Source: DASSUW01 sp963789005 | GTDB taxonomy: Bacteria; Actinomycetota; Thermoleophilia; Solirubrobacterales; Solirubrobacteraceae | Assembly (NCBI GenBank): GCA_963789005.1 | Contig: CAWBIZ010000005.1 | Span: 62,001 to 126,000, forward strand | Reading direction: 5' to 3' | DNA: 64,000 nucleotides | In this document: piece after piece, positions 34,964 to 46,552 of the stretch | Layout: every line of letters starts with the position of its first letter | How positions within the stretch are numbered: position 1 is the stretch's first letter | Notes under the pieces: generated by a model | What the model saw: only the letters and a program-made list of their open reading frames with translations | What the model was told of the DNA's origin: nothing | Database searches by the model: none | Made by a program: the position numbers and the translations under genes

Positions 34964-36702
34964 GCTGGGTCGCCGCTTCGTTCACCATCCTTGCGGTCGC
35001 GCTCGCCGTGGGCTTCGCGTGGTACGAGCGGGCGCACCCGACGGCGCGAGTGATCGCGCTCGTGGCGACGCTGGCGGCGCTCGCCGCGCTCGGCAGGATC
35101 GCCTTCGCGCCGCTGCCGAACGTCAAGCCGACCACCGACATCGTGCTCATCTCCGGCTATGTCCTCGGCGGCGCTCCCGGGTTCGCCGTCGGGGCCGTGG
35201 CCGCGCTCGCGTCGAACCTCTTCTTCGGCCAGGGCCCCTGGACGCCGTGGCAGATGGTGGCCTGGGGCGGGGTCGGCGTCGGCGGCGCCGTGCTCGCCCG
35301 CGTCGCGGGTCGCCAGCTCGCGCGGCTGCCGCTCGCCGCGGCGTGCGCGATCGCGTCGCTGGCGTTCGGGGTGGTGATGAACCTCTACATGTGGGTCACG
35401 TACTCGGGCGACCACACGCTCGCCAAGCTGCTGGCGATCTCCGCGACGTCGCTGCCGTTCGACCTCGCTCACGCCGCCGGCAGCGTGCTGTTCTGCGTCG
35501 CGTTCGGCCCGGCCCTCGTGCGCGCGCTGGCCCGCTATCGGACGCGCTTCGAGGTCCACTGGGTGCCGGTGGCGGCGACCGGCCTGTTGCTCGCCGTCGT
35601 CGTCGGGAGCGGGGCGCCGCCTGCGGCGGACGCCTCCCAGGCCGACGCAGCGGCAGCCGATCGCTCCGAGCAGTACCTGCTGCGCGCCCAGAACTCCGAC
35701 GGCGGCTGGGGCGGGACCGCGGGGCAGCCCTCGTCGCAGCTCTACTCAGGCTGGGCGGCGCTGGGGGTCGCCGCGGCGGGCCGCAACCCGCGCGACGCCG
35801 GGTCGCCGAACGCCGTCGCCTACATGCGCGCGCACGCGCGCGAGCTGAACGACCTCGGCGAGCTCAACCGGACGATCCTGGTGCTGCGCGCCGCCGGGCT
35901 CCCGCCGCGGATCGGCGGCCGCAACCTCGAGCGGGCGGTGCTCGACCGCCAGCGCCGCGGTGGCTCGTTCGGCGGCCGGGTGAACACGACCGCGTTCGCG
36001 ATCCTCGGGCTGCGGGCGGCCGGGAGGCCGGGAGGCGACCGCGCGGTCCAGCGCGCGGCAGACTGGATCGCCCGCCAGGTCAACGCCGATGGCGGCTTCA
36101 ACTTCGCGGGTCGCGGCGGCCCGTCGGGGATCGACGACACGGGCGCCGCGCTGCAGGCGCTCGCCGTCGCCGGCTGGCGCGATCGTGACGTCGTCCGGCG
36201 GGCCGCGCGGTTCGTCGTCCGCAACCAGGCGTCTGACGGCGGCTTCGCGCTGATCCCGGGCGGGCCGTCGAACGCGCAGTCGACCGCATGGGCCGTCCAG
36301 GGCCTGCTCGCCGCCGGCCGCGAGCCGAGCCGGGTCCGCCGCAACGGCTCGCGCGACCCGATGAGCTACCTGCGGTCGCTGACCGCCGCCAACGGCGAGG
36401 TCCGCTACTCGCGCTCGAGCCGCCAGACGCCCGTCTGGGTCACCGCCCAGGCGGTCGCCGCGCTCGCCCGCAAGACGCTGCCGCTCAAGCCGGTGCGCCG
36501 AGCCCGCGCGGCCGCTGGCTCGACGACGAGCGTCGCGCCGGGCGCCACGGCGACCCCGACCGCAAGCGCAACCGCGACACCCGCCGCCGAGCGCGCCCGC
36601 CAGGCGCTGCCGGAGATCGCCAAGGCGTCGCCGCGGCGCTCGGCGCTCGCGGCCGCCTCGCAGGTCCCCGCGGCCGGCGCGCTCGTCTCCGCGCTGATGT
36701 GA
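34960..36702 (+). CDS. ECF S-component fused to extracellular alpha/alpha-toroid (prenyltransferase-like) domain
   Basis: A 580-residue fusion. Residues 1-~220 are an ECF S-component with six helices: LNVKPTTDIVLISGYVLGG-like substrate loop (PLPNVKPTTDIVLISGYVLG), PGFAVGAVAALASNLFFGQG and a final helix preceded by RALARYRTRFEVHW. Positive charge on that side puts the C-terminal part outside the cell. Residues ~233-500 are alpha/alpha-toroid repeats with QxxxGGxxG motifs: LLRAQNSDGGWGG, LDRQRRGGSFGG, IARQVNADGGFNFAG, VVRNQASDGGFALIPG. The same fold forms the alpha domain of transcobalamin and intrinsic factor. The rest is a Pro/Ala/Thr tail. GTG 34960 has a GGAGG site. Substrate by riboswitch and neighbours: cobalamin. 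Confidence 0.85.
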   Translation: MSWVAASFTILAVALAVGFAWYERAHPTARVIALVATLAALAALGRIAFAPLPNVKPTTDIVLISGYVLGGAPGFAVGAVAALASNLFFGQGPWTPWQMVAWGGVGVGGAVLARVAGRQLARLPLAAACAIASLAFGVVMNLYMWVTYSGDHTLAKLLAISATSLPFDLAHAAGSVLFCVAFGPALVRALARYRTRFEVHWVPVAATGLLLAVVVGSGAPPAADASQADAAAADRSEQYLLRAQNSDGGWGGTAGQPSSQLYSGWAALGVAAAGRNPRDAGSPNAVAYMRAHARELNDLGELNRTILVLRAAGLPPRIGGRNLERAVLDRQRRGGSFGGRVNTTAFAILGLRAAGRPGGDRAVQRAADWIARQVNADGGFNFAGRGGPSGIDDTGAALQALAVAGWRDRDVVRRAARFVVRNQASDGGFALIPGGPSNAQSTAWAVQGLLAAGREPSRVRRNGSRDPMSYLRSLTAANGEVRYSRSSRQTPVWVTAQAVAALARKTLPLKPVRRARAAAGSTTSVAPGATATPTASATATPAAERARQALPEIAKASPRRSALAAASQVPAAGALVSALM

Positions 36703-36796
36703 GCCGCCGGCCGCAACGAGATCCGCGCCGCAGGGATGACCGACGGCGCGCGCGGCGGCGCTTGGCCTGCGGCGCGTCGTATACGGTCCTGCGCGG

Positions 36797-37915
36797 ATGC
36801 GGATCGGCGTTCCGAAGGAAACGGCCGACGGTGAGCGGCGGGTGGCGCTCGTGCCGGACGTGGTCCGGCGCCTGTCCGGCGCCGGCCACGAGGTCGTGAT
36901 CGAGGCGGGCGCGGGGGCGGGAGCCGGCGTGCCCGACGGCGATTTCACCGAGGCGGGCGCCTCGGTCGGCGACCCCTGGCGCGCCGACGTCATCGCGCGG
37001 GTTGCGCCGGGCCCGCCCGACCAGCTCACCAGCGAGCACGTGCTGATCGGCTTCCTCGCCCCGCTGAGCGACGGCGAGAACGTGTCGGCGATCGCCCGCA
37101 CCGGCGCCACGGCCTTCGCGATGGAGGCGATCCCGCGCATCTCGCGCGCGCAGTCGATGGACGCGCTGTCCTCGCAGGCGACGGTCGCGGGCTACCGCGC
37201 GGTGCTGATCGCCGCCCAGGAGATGCAGCGCTTCCTGCCGATGCTGATGACGGCCGCGGGCACGATCCCGCCCGCCCAGGTGCTCGTGCTGGGCGCCGGG
37301 GTCGCCGGGCTGCAGGCGATCGCCACCGCGCGGCGCCTCGGCGCCGTCGTCACCGGCTTCGACGTGCGCTCGGCCGTCAAGGAGCAGATCGAGTCGCTGG
37401 GGGCGAAGTTCTTCGAGGTCGAAGGGCTGGGCGACGCCGAGGGCTCCGGCGGCTACGCCCGCGAGCTGACGCCCGAGGAGCAGGAGACGCAGCGCCAGGC
37501 GCTCACCGAGCAGATGGCGCGCTCCGACGTGATCGTCACGACCGCGCTTGTTCCCGGCCGCCCGGCGCCCAAGCTGATCTCGGCCGATGCCGTGAACGGC
37601 ATGAAGCACGGCAGCGTGATCGTCGACCTGGCGGCGGAGGCGGGCGGCAACTGCGAGCTGACGCGGCCCGGGGAGACGTACACCACCGACAACGGCGTGG
37701 TCATCGCCGCGCCGCTGAACGTGCCGTCGAGCATGGCCGAGCACGCCTCCTCGCTCTACGCGCGCAACGTGCTCTCGCTGCTCGAGTTGATGAGCGGCGA
37801 GGAGGGGGCGCTCGAGCTCGACTGGGAGGACGAGGTCATCAAGGGGGCGTGCGTGACGCGCGACGGCGAGATCGTCCACGAGGGTGCACGGAAGGCGGCC
37901 GGATGGACCTCCTGA
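36797..37915 (+). CDS. pntAA: NAD(P) transhydrogenase subunit alpha part 1
   Basis: A 372-residue NAD(H)-binding subunit (domain I) of the proton-translocating transhydrogenase. MRIGVPKETADGERRVALVP at the start, then EAIPRISRAQSMDALSSQAT, and the NAD-binding VLVLGAGVAGLQAIATARRL with GFDVRSAVKEQIESLGAKF. It hands hydride to the NADP-binding subunit, making NADPH from NADH at the cost of proton motive force. First of three overlapping pnt genes. Confidence 0.95.
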   Translation: MRIGVPKETADGERRVALVPDVVRRLSGAGHEVVIEAGAGAGAGVPDGDFTEAGASVGDPWRADVIARVAPGPPDQLTSEHVLIGFLAPLSDGENVSAIARTGATAFAMEAIPRISRAQSMDALSSQATVAGYRAVLIAAQEMQRFLPMLMTAAGTIPPAQVLVLGAGVAGLQAIATARRLGAVVTGFDVRSAVKEQIESLGAKFFEVEGLGDAEGSGGYARELTPEEQETQRQALTEQMARSDVIVTTALVPGRPAPKLISADAVNGMKHGSVIVDLAAEAGGNCELTRPGETYTTDNGVVIAAPLNVPSSMAEHASSLYARNVLSLLELMSGEEGALELDWEDEVIKGACVTRDGEIVHEGARKAAGWTS

Positions 37916-38182
37916 CCGAGCTGGCGATCCTCGTCCTCGCGGCCTTCGTTGGCTTCGAGGTGATCTCGAAGGTGCCGAACACGCTGCACACGCCGCTGAT
38001 GTCGGGCACCAACGCGATCCACGGGATCGTCGTGCTCGGCGGGCTGCTGCTCGTCGGCCCCGCCGACGGCTTCCTCGAGGACCTGCTGCTCGTGGTGGCG
38101 ATCGCCTTCGGCACGATCAACGTCGTCGGCGGGTTCCTCGTCACCGACCGCATGCTGGGGATGTTCAAGGGGCGCAAACGCG

Positions 38183-38190
<8 letters not shown>
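37903..38190 (+). CDS. pntAB: NAD(P) transhydrogenase subunit alpha part 2
   Basis: A 95-residue membrane subunit with three to four helices: LTELAILVLAAFVGFEVISK, HTPLMSGTNAIHGIVVLGGL, LLLVVAIAFGTINVVGGFLV. The SGTNAIHGI motif is conserved in the family. It overlaps pntAA by 13 bases and pntB by 8. Confidence 0.95.
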
Positions 38191-39559
<1,369 letters not shown>

Positions 39560-39590
39560 CAATCTTCACATCGGGACCCCTTCGAGGAAT

Positions 39591-42290
39591 ATGGTGCGGG
39601 ACATGCGCGCCCTCCTTGCAGCCCTCGCGGTCACACTCGCCTTCGCGGCACCAGCCTCGGCCGCCACGCAGGACCTCGTCATCAGCCAGGTCTACGGGGG
39701 AGGCGGGAACAGCGGCGCGAGCCACACCCACGACTTCATCGAGATCTTCAACCGGGGCGACGAGCCGATCCCGCTTACCGGCATGTCGCTCCAGTACGCC
39801 AGCGCGACGGGCACGGGGAACCTCGGCGCGAGCGCGACCCAGCTCACCGAGCTGTCGGGGACGATCCAGCCGGAGCGCTACTTCTTGGTGCAAGAGGCGA
39901 GTACGGCGGCGGTCGGCGCGCCGCTGACGCCGGACCTCGTGGATCCGACGCCGATTCCGATGGCGGGCGGCGCGGGCAAGGTCGCGCTCGCGACGGGCAC
40001 GACGTCGCTCAACTGCAACGGCGGCTCGGACCCCTGCACGCCCGGTGAGCTCGCGCGGATCGTCGACCTCGTCGGCTACGGCAACGCCAACTTCTTCGAG
40101 GGGAGCGGCGCGGCGCCGACGCTCTCCAACACGACCTCGGCGCAGCGCGAGGGCGGCGGGTGCACCGACACGGACGACAACGCCGCTGACTTCGACGCGC
40201 TCGCCACTGCGCCGCGCAACAGCCTGACCGCGAGGAAGTTCTGCGACGCCGACCAGGCGCCGCGAGTGACCTCCACCACGCCGGCGAACAACGCCTCCGA
40301 CGTCGCGCTCGACTCCAACGTGAGTATCACCTTCAGCGAGGACGTGTCGGCCACCGGCGACTGGTACTCGATCTCGTGCTCGTCGTCCGGCGCGCATACG
40401 GCAGCGGTGACCGGTGGTCCGCAGACCTACACGCTTGACCCCGCCACCGACTTCGCGCTCAACGAGACGTGCACGGTGACCGTGCGCGCCGCGAACGTGT
40501 CGGACACCGACGTCAACGACCCGCCCGACCAGATGGCGGCGGACCACGTCTTCTCGTTCACCACGATCGCTCCCACGTACCGGATCCGCGAGATCCAGGG
40601 GACGGCGCACCTGTCGCCGCTCGCCGGGCAGCGGACCTCGTTCGTGCCGGGCGTCGTGACGGCGACGCGCAACAACGGCTTCTGGATGCAGGACCCGAGC
40701 CCGGACGCCGACCCGGCGACCTCCGAGGCGATCTTCGTCTTCACGTCGTCGGCGCCGACCGTCGCGCAGGGCGCCGGCGTGACCGTGTCGGGCCGGATCT
40801 TTGAGTTCCGCCCCGGCGGCGTCAACACCGACAACCTGACGCTCACCCAGCTCGACAACGCCACGGTGTACCCGGCCGGTCCGGGCGCGGCGATCGCGCC
40901 GACCGTGGTCGGGAACGGCGGCCGCGTGCCGCCCGGCGAGGTGATCGACGACGACGCCAACGGGAGCGTGGAGACGAGCGGCCTGTTCCAGCCGACCACT
41001 GACGGCATCGACTTCTACGAGAGCCTCGAGAGCATGGTGCTGCAGGTCAACGACGCGGTGGCCGTCGGGCCGCGCAACGACTTCGGCGAGATCTTCGTCG
41101 TCGCGGACAACGGGGCGAACGCCGGGCCGCGGACGAGCCGTGGCGGTGTGGTGATCGCGCCGAACGATTTCAACCCCGAGCGGATCCAGTTCGACGACTT
41201 GCTCGCGGCGACCCCCGTCGCGAACGTCGGCGACCGGTTCCCGGGCGCCACCGTCGGCGTGCTGAGCTACGACTTCGGCAACTTCGAGCTGCTCCCGCGG
41301 ACGGCGCCCGCCCGCGTCTCGGGCGGGCTCCAGCGTGAGACCACGGCCGCGCCCCGCCGCAACGAGCTGAGCATCGCCACGTTCAACGTGGAGAACCTCG
41401 ACCCGTCGGACGCCCCGACGATCCCGCGGCTCGCGCGGATAGTCGTCGACAACCTCCGCTCGCCGGATCTGATCGGCATCGAGGAGATGCAGGACAACAC
41501 CGGCGGCACGAACGACGGGACGACCGACGCATCGCTGTCGTGGCAGGCGTTCATCGATGCCATCGTCGCCGCCGGCGGCCCGCGCTACGAGTACCGGCAG
41601 ATCGACCCGGAGAACAACGCCGACGGCGGGCAGCCGGGCGGCAACATCCGTGTCGGCTTCCTGTTCCGCACCGAGCGGGGCCTGCGCTTCGTCGACAGCG
41701 GCGAGGGCGACGCCACGACGCCGACGCAGGTGTTCCGGTCGCGCGGCGAGGCGCGCCTGACGCTGAGCCCCGGCCGCGTCGATCCCCAGAACCCGGCGTG
41801 GGTGGCGACGCGCAAGCCGCTCGCCGGCGAGTTCATGTGGAGGGATCAGCGGTTCATCGCGATCGTCAACCACTTCAGCTCCAAGGGTGGCGACGATCCG
41901 CTGTTCGGCCGCTGGCAGCCGCCGATCCGCTCGACGGAGGTCGCGCGCCACCAGCAGGCCGCGTCGGTCAACGCGTTCGTCGACCAGGTCCTGGCGGCCG
42001 ACCACCGCGCGAACGTGATCGTGCTCGGAGACATCAACGACTTCGAGTTCTCCGAGACGACGCAGATCCTCGAGGGCGGCGTGATGACCAGCCTCCTACA
42101 CGGCCTGCCGAAGGCCGAGCGCTACTCGTACGTGTTCGAGGGCAACTCGCAGGTCCTAGACCAGATCTTGGTCTCCAACAACACGCTGTCGAAGCTGCGC
42201 GCCTTCGACGTCGTGCACGTCAACGCGGAGTTCGCCGACCAGGCGAGCGACCACGACCCGTCGGTCGCGCGCCTGGAGCTGGACGAATAA
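39591..42290 (+). CDS. Secreted multidomain nuclease (LTD, Ig-like, endonuclease/exonuclease/phosphatase domains)
   Basis: An 899-residue exported protein. Signal peptide, then a lamin-tail domain (~25-180: QDLVISQVYGGGGNSGASHT, HDFIEIFNRGD), a Big_5/Ig-like domain (~215-330: STTPANNASDVALDSNVSIT), an OB-like nuclease-associated region, and the C-terminal EEP nuclease (~595-899) with FNVENLD, LIGIEEMQD, VIVLGDINDFEFSE and ASDHDPSVARL. Organisation matches ExeM/NucH extracellular DNases. ATG 39591 or 39603 may start it; both are close to GAGGA. Likely degrades external DNA for nutrients. Confidence 0.9.
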   Translation: MVRDMRALLAALAVTLAFAAPASAATQDLVISQVYGGGGNSGASHTHDFIEIFNRGDEPIPLTGMSLQYASATGTGNLGASATQLTELSGTIQPERYFLVQEASTAAVGAPLTPDLVDPTPIPMAGGAGKVALATGTTSLNCNGGSDPCTPGELARIVDLVGYGNANFFEGSGAAPTLSNTTSAQREGGGCTDTDDNAADFDALATAPRNSLTARKFCDADQAPRVTSTTPANNASDVALDSNVSITFSEDVSATGDWYSISCSSSGAHTAAVTGGPQTYTLDPATDFALNETCTVTVRAANVSDTDVNDPPDQMAADHVFSFTTIAPTYRIREIQGTAHLSPLAGQRTSFVPGVVTATRNNGFWMQDPSPDADPATSEAIFVFTSSAPTVAQGAGVTVSGRIFEFRPGGVNTDNLTLTQLDNATVYPAGPGAAIAPTVVGNGGRVPPGEVIDDDANGSVETSGLFQPTTDGIDFYESLESMVLQVNDAVAVGPRNDFGEIFVVADNGANAGPRTSRGGVVIAPNDFNPERIQFDDLLAATPVANVGDRFPGATVGVLSYDFGNFELLPRTAPARVSGGLQRETTAAPRRNELSIATFNVENLDPSDAPTIPRLARIVVDNLRSPDLIGIEEMQDNTGGTNDGTTDASLSWQAFIDAIVAAGGPRYEYRQIDPENNADGGQPGGNIRVGFLFRTERGLRFVDSGEGDATTPTQVFRSRGEARLTLSPGRVDPQNPAWVATRKPLAGEFMWRDQRFIAIVNHFSSKGGDDPLFGRWQPPIRSTEVARHQQAASVNAFVDQVLAADHRANVIVLGDINDFEFSETTQILEGGVMTSLLHGLPKAERYSYVFEGNSQVLDQILVSNNTLSKLRAFDVVHVNAEFADQASDHDPSVARLELDE

Positions 42291-42929
42291 CTAGGAGCCG
42301 GGCGGCGGCGCGCTCGTGAGCGCCTGGGCCTCGGCCGCTTCGGCGGTCGGGGCCGGCCGGGCGCCGGTGAGCATCCACTGCACCTGGGCGGCGGTGTCGG
42401 TCGCTTCGCCGCTGCGCGGCTCGCGGTGCACCGACAGCAGCCGCTCGTTGCCGAACCGCAGGACGGAGACGCTGAAGGCGGAGACCTCGACGCCGTGGCG
42501 GCGGGCCAGCCACTCGACGGCGGCGAGCGCGGGCGGCTCGTAGCCGCCGGCCACCAGGACGAGCTGCGGCGAGTCGCCGGGCACGACGGCCTCGAGCGCG
42601 TCGGACACGCCGGACAGGCGCGCGGCGTCCCAGCCGGCGACGTCGGCGGCGGCGGCGAGCGCACGGCCGATCTGCCACTCGACGGTCTCGCCGGTGACGT
42701 GCAGCACGACCGCGCGGCCGGACTGCTCGTCGAAGGCCAGCAGGTCGACGCCCGGGGCGGGCTCGCGGGCGACGAGGCGAAGGTTGGGCAGGCCCAGCTC
42801 GTGGGCGAAGGCGTCCCACGAGCTGCTGACCAGCGTCAGCAGCTCGGCACGCTCAGGGCTGTTCTCCGTGACGAGGCCGCCGGCCTGGGGGGCGACCAGC
42901 GTCCCGGAGGTCTCGTCGATGCGAAGCAA
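42291..42929 (-). CDS. Hypothetical protein, possibly degenerate PD-(D/E)XK-like
   Basis: A 212-residue soluble protein. TTG 42929 follows AGGAGAGG five bases away and gives LLRIDETSGTLVAPQAG. A middle segment PGVDLLAFDEQSGRAVVLHV resembles the Asp-strand-(Glu-x-Lys) core of restriction-like nucleases, but the E-x-K is replaced by VLHV, so activity is doubtful. Followed by GETVEWQIGRALAAAADVAG and a helical C-terminus. It lies 35 bases after the MOSC gene on the same strand. No function can be assigned. Confidence 0.6.
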   Translation of the reverse strand: MLRIDETSGTLVAPQAGGLVTENSPERAELLTLVSSSWDAFAHELGLPNLRLVAREPAPGVDLLAFDEQSGRAVVLHVTGETVEWQIGRALAAAADVAGWDAARLSGVSDALEAVVPGDSPQLVLVAGGYEPPALAAVEWLARRHGVEVSAFSVSVLRFGNERLLSVHREPRSGEATDTAAQVQWMLTGARPAPTAEAAEAQALTSAPPPGS

Positions 42930-42963
42930 CGGAACCTCTCCTGTCGGGGCGTCGGTGGAGCCG

Positions 42964-43722
42964 TTATCGACCGCTGTCGCCCGAACCTGTAGTGGAAAGC
43001 ACCTGCACCTGCTCGCCGATCTCGATCCGCCCAGAGCCGACGACGCGGCCGTTGAGACCGAACGCCATGCCATGGTGCGCGGTGAGGTGGCGCAGCAGCT
43101 GCGGCCACTTCTCCTGCGTGTCGGGATTGCGCGTCGGGATCGCGCAGCGCTCGCAGGGGTGCAGGAGCCGCACGCGCACGCCGCCCTCGAAGACGATCTC
43201 GCCGCCCTCCCAGCCGAGCTCGGCCCACGGCTCGGCGTCCAGCTCGAGGTGGACGTTCGGGCGGAAGCGGCGGAGGTCGATCGGCCCGTCGAGCTCGTCG
43301 CCGAGCGCCGCCAGGCTGGCCGTCGTGGTCAGGAGCAGCGAGCGCTCGAGGTCCTGGATGCCGTCGACGTTGCGGACGAGATCGACGTCGCGGCCGAGGT
43401 CGTCCACGAGCGCGGTCCGCAGCCGCGGATCGCCCCACACGTAGTGGTGCCCGTCCGGCGCCACGACGGTCGCGCGCGGCGGGTCGCGGGGGTCGAGGCT
43501 GCCGTCCTGGTTGAACGGATACGCGGCGTGCCAGGCGAGCAGCCGCGGCGCCTCGCGCGCCGTGAGCGGCTTGTGCGCGCCCTTGTGCTCGTGGTAGACC
43601 GCGTGCGTCCGGTCGCCGCCCGCGCCGCGACCGTCGACCCGCAGGGCGCGGACACGCTCGCCTCCCATCGACTTGACCGGCCAGCGCCACAGCGCGGCCA
43701 CGGTTCCGAGCGTGCCGTCCAT
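42964..43722 (-). CDS. MOSC-domain protein
   Basis: A 252-residue protein with N-terminal MOSC_N (LWRWPVKSMGGERVRALRVD, HKPLTAREAPRLLAWHA) and C-terminal MOSC domain: RRFRPNVHLELDAEPWAELG and the cysteine motif HPCERCAIPTRNPDTQEKW. MOSC proteins handle sulfur on the molybdenum cofactor or reduce N-hydroxylated compounds (mARC-like). A sulfite-oxidase-like molybdoenzyme is present elsewhere in the window. It is divergent from folP. Confidence 0.9.
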   Translation of the reverse strand: MDGTLGTVAALWRWPVKSMGGERVRALRVDGRGAGGDRTHAVYHEHKGAHKPLTAREAPRLLAWHAAYPFNQDGSLDPRDPPRATVVAPDGHHYVWGDPRLRTALVDDLGRDVDLVRNVDGIQDLERSLLLTTTASLAALGDELDGPIDLRRFRPNVHLELDAEPWAELGWEGGEIVFEGGVRVRLLHPCERCAIPTRNPDTQEKWPQLLRHLTAHHGMAFGLNGRVVGSGRIEIGEQVQVLSTTGSGDSGR

Positions 43723-43754
43723 GCGGCATCGCAGGCTAACCTGTCAAGCGGCCG

Positions 43755-44657
43755 ATGATCGCCCGTCGCATGACCCGCCTGCGGCTGCGCGGCCAGGTGC
43801 TCGATCTGGGCTCGCGGCCGCTGCTGATGGGGATCGTCAACGCCGCGCCGGACTCGTTCTCCGACGGCGGCGACCATCCCACGCTGCAGGCTCGCGTGGC
43901 CCAGGGAGCGGCGCTGCTCGAGGCGGGAGCGGAGCTGCTGGACGTCGGCGGCGAGTCGGCCCGCGGCGACACGCCCGCGGTGCGCGCGCAGGAGGAGGTC
44001 GACCGCGTCGTGCCGCTGGTCGCGCGGCTGACCGAGCTCGGCGCGCTCGTCTCGGTCGACACCTACAAGCCCGCCGTGGCCGCCGCCGCGATCGAGGCCG
44101 GCGCCGTGCTCGTCAACGACACCTCCGGGCTGCGCGACCCGGCCGTCGCCGACGTCTGCGCGCGCACCGGCGCGGGGCTCGTGGTCATGCACACGCGCGT
44201 GCCGCCGAAGGGAACGCTGCTCGACCCCGCGCGCTACGACGACGTCGCGGCCGACGTGGAGGGCTTCCTGCGCGAGCGGGTCGCGGTCGCGCTCGCTCAC
44301 GGCGTCGACGCCGAGCAGCTCGTGCTCGACCCCGGGCCCGACTTCGCCAAGACGCCCGCGCAGACGGTCGCGGTGCTGCGACGGCTCGGCGACCTGCACG
44401 AGCTCGGCCGCCCGCTGCTGCTCGCCGCGTCCAACAAGGACTTCGTCGGCGCGCTCACCGGCCGCGGGCCGCGCGAGCGCCTCGCGGGGACGCTCGCGGC
44501 CGTCGCCCACGGGGTCGAGGCCGGCGCCCACATCCTGCGCGTCCACGACGTCGCCGCGGTGGCCGACTTCCTGCGCGTGCGCGCCGCGCTGCGCGGCGAC
44601 ATCGAGCTCGAGCCGGACGAGGGTCTCACCCCCGGTCGCTACCCTGGACCCCGCTAG
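43755..44657 (+). CDS. folP: Dihydropteroate synthase
   Basis: A 300-residue TIM-barrel enzyme that joins p-aminobenzoate to the pterin in folate synthesis. MGIVNAAPDSFSDGGDHPTL (pterin/phosphate loop), LLDVGGESARGDTPAV, VSVDTYKPAVAAAAIEAGAV, VNDTSGLRDPAV, LVVMHTRVPPKG, LDPGPDFAKT and AHILRVHDVAAVADFL are all canonical. No other folate genes flank it: the next gene is a Rho-like factor. ATG 43755 or the ATG at 43770 are possible starts. Confidence 0.95.
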   Translation: MIARRMTRLRLRGQVLDLGSRPLLMGIVNAAPDSFSDGGDHPTLQARVAQGAALLEAGAELLDVGGESARGDTPAVRAQEEVDRVVPLVARLTELGALVSVDTYKPAVAAAAIEAGAVLVNDTSGLRDPAVADVCARTGAGLVVMHTRVPPKGTLLDPARYDDVAADVEGFLRERVAVALAHGVDAEQLVLDPGPDFAKTPAQTVAVLRRLGDLHELGRPLLLAASNKDFVGALTGRGPRERLAGTLAAVAHGVEAGAHILRVHDVAAVADFLRVRAALRGDIELEPDEGLTPGRYPGPR

Positions 44658-44719
44658 GGGTTGCCGGCCGCTGCGCACAACGCGGCCGGATGCCGACCGA
44701 CCAACCGAAGGAGCACCCA

Positions 44720-46004
<1,285 letters not shown>

Positions 46005-46008
<4 letters not shown>

Positions 46009-46469
46009 GGCCGCGAGTAGGCGACGCGCTGCCAGTTGGGCTCGGGCGAGAGCTCGATCGGCTCGAACTCCCGCTCGGGCTGCACGTAGCCGAAGCTGTG
46101 CGTGGCATCGTCGAAGACGATCTCGAGCTCGCCCTCCTTGACGCGCTGGTCGAGCCAGGCGGAGCGGAACACGAGCCGGCGCAGCCAGTGCACGAGCGAG
46201 CGGTCGGCGGGGCCGACGAGCTCCGGCCAGCAGTCGTTGACATGCTCGCCGAGGCCCGAGGCCGGGTCGTGGATCTCGCCGTTGACGGCGAGGTTCACGA
46301 GGTCCTCCAGCTCAGGCGACTCGAGCCGCACGCGGACGAAGCCGAGCTTGCGAGCGGCCTGCTCGACGCGCTCGGAGAAGTCCCGCTCGTTGAACGTGAA
46401 CCGAAGCTCGCCGTACTCCAGGACGTAGTCCTGTCCTGAGTCGTAGTTGCCGCGGCGCAAGGGGTCCAT
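46005..46469 (-). CDS. Conserved-looking hypothetical protein
   Basis: A 154-residue soluble protein, alpha/beta by appearance (QDYVLEYGELRFTFNERDFS, LVHWLRRLVFRSAWLDQRVK, EGELEIVFDDATHSFGYVQP). No motif recognised. ATG 46469 is chosen; an in-frame GTG at 46556 that overlaps the stop of the upstream phosphotransferase gene would add 29 basic residues. Tail-to-tail with the Rho-like gene; the stops overlap by four bases. Confidence 0.6.
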
Positions 46470-46552
46470 GATCGAAGGCGCCCGCGGTTCCCGCCGGGGC
46501 GTCTGCATCTTATGCCCGAGTCCTGCCCGCCGACTCGCGTGGTACGAAACTT

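Noticed and set aside
42291..42929. Active restriction-like nuclease
   Set aside because: The Asp-strand core is present but the E-x-K catalytic pair is not.
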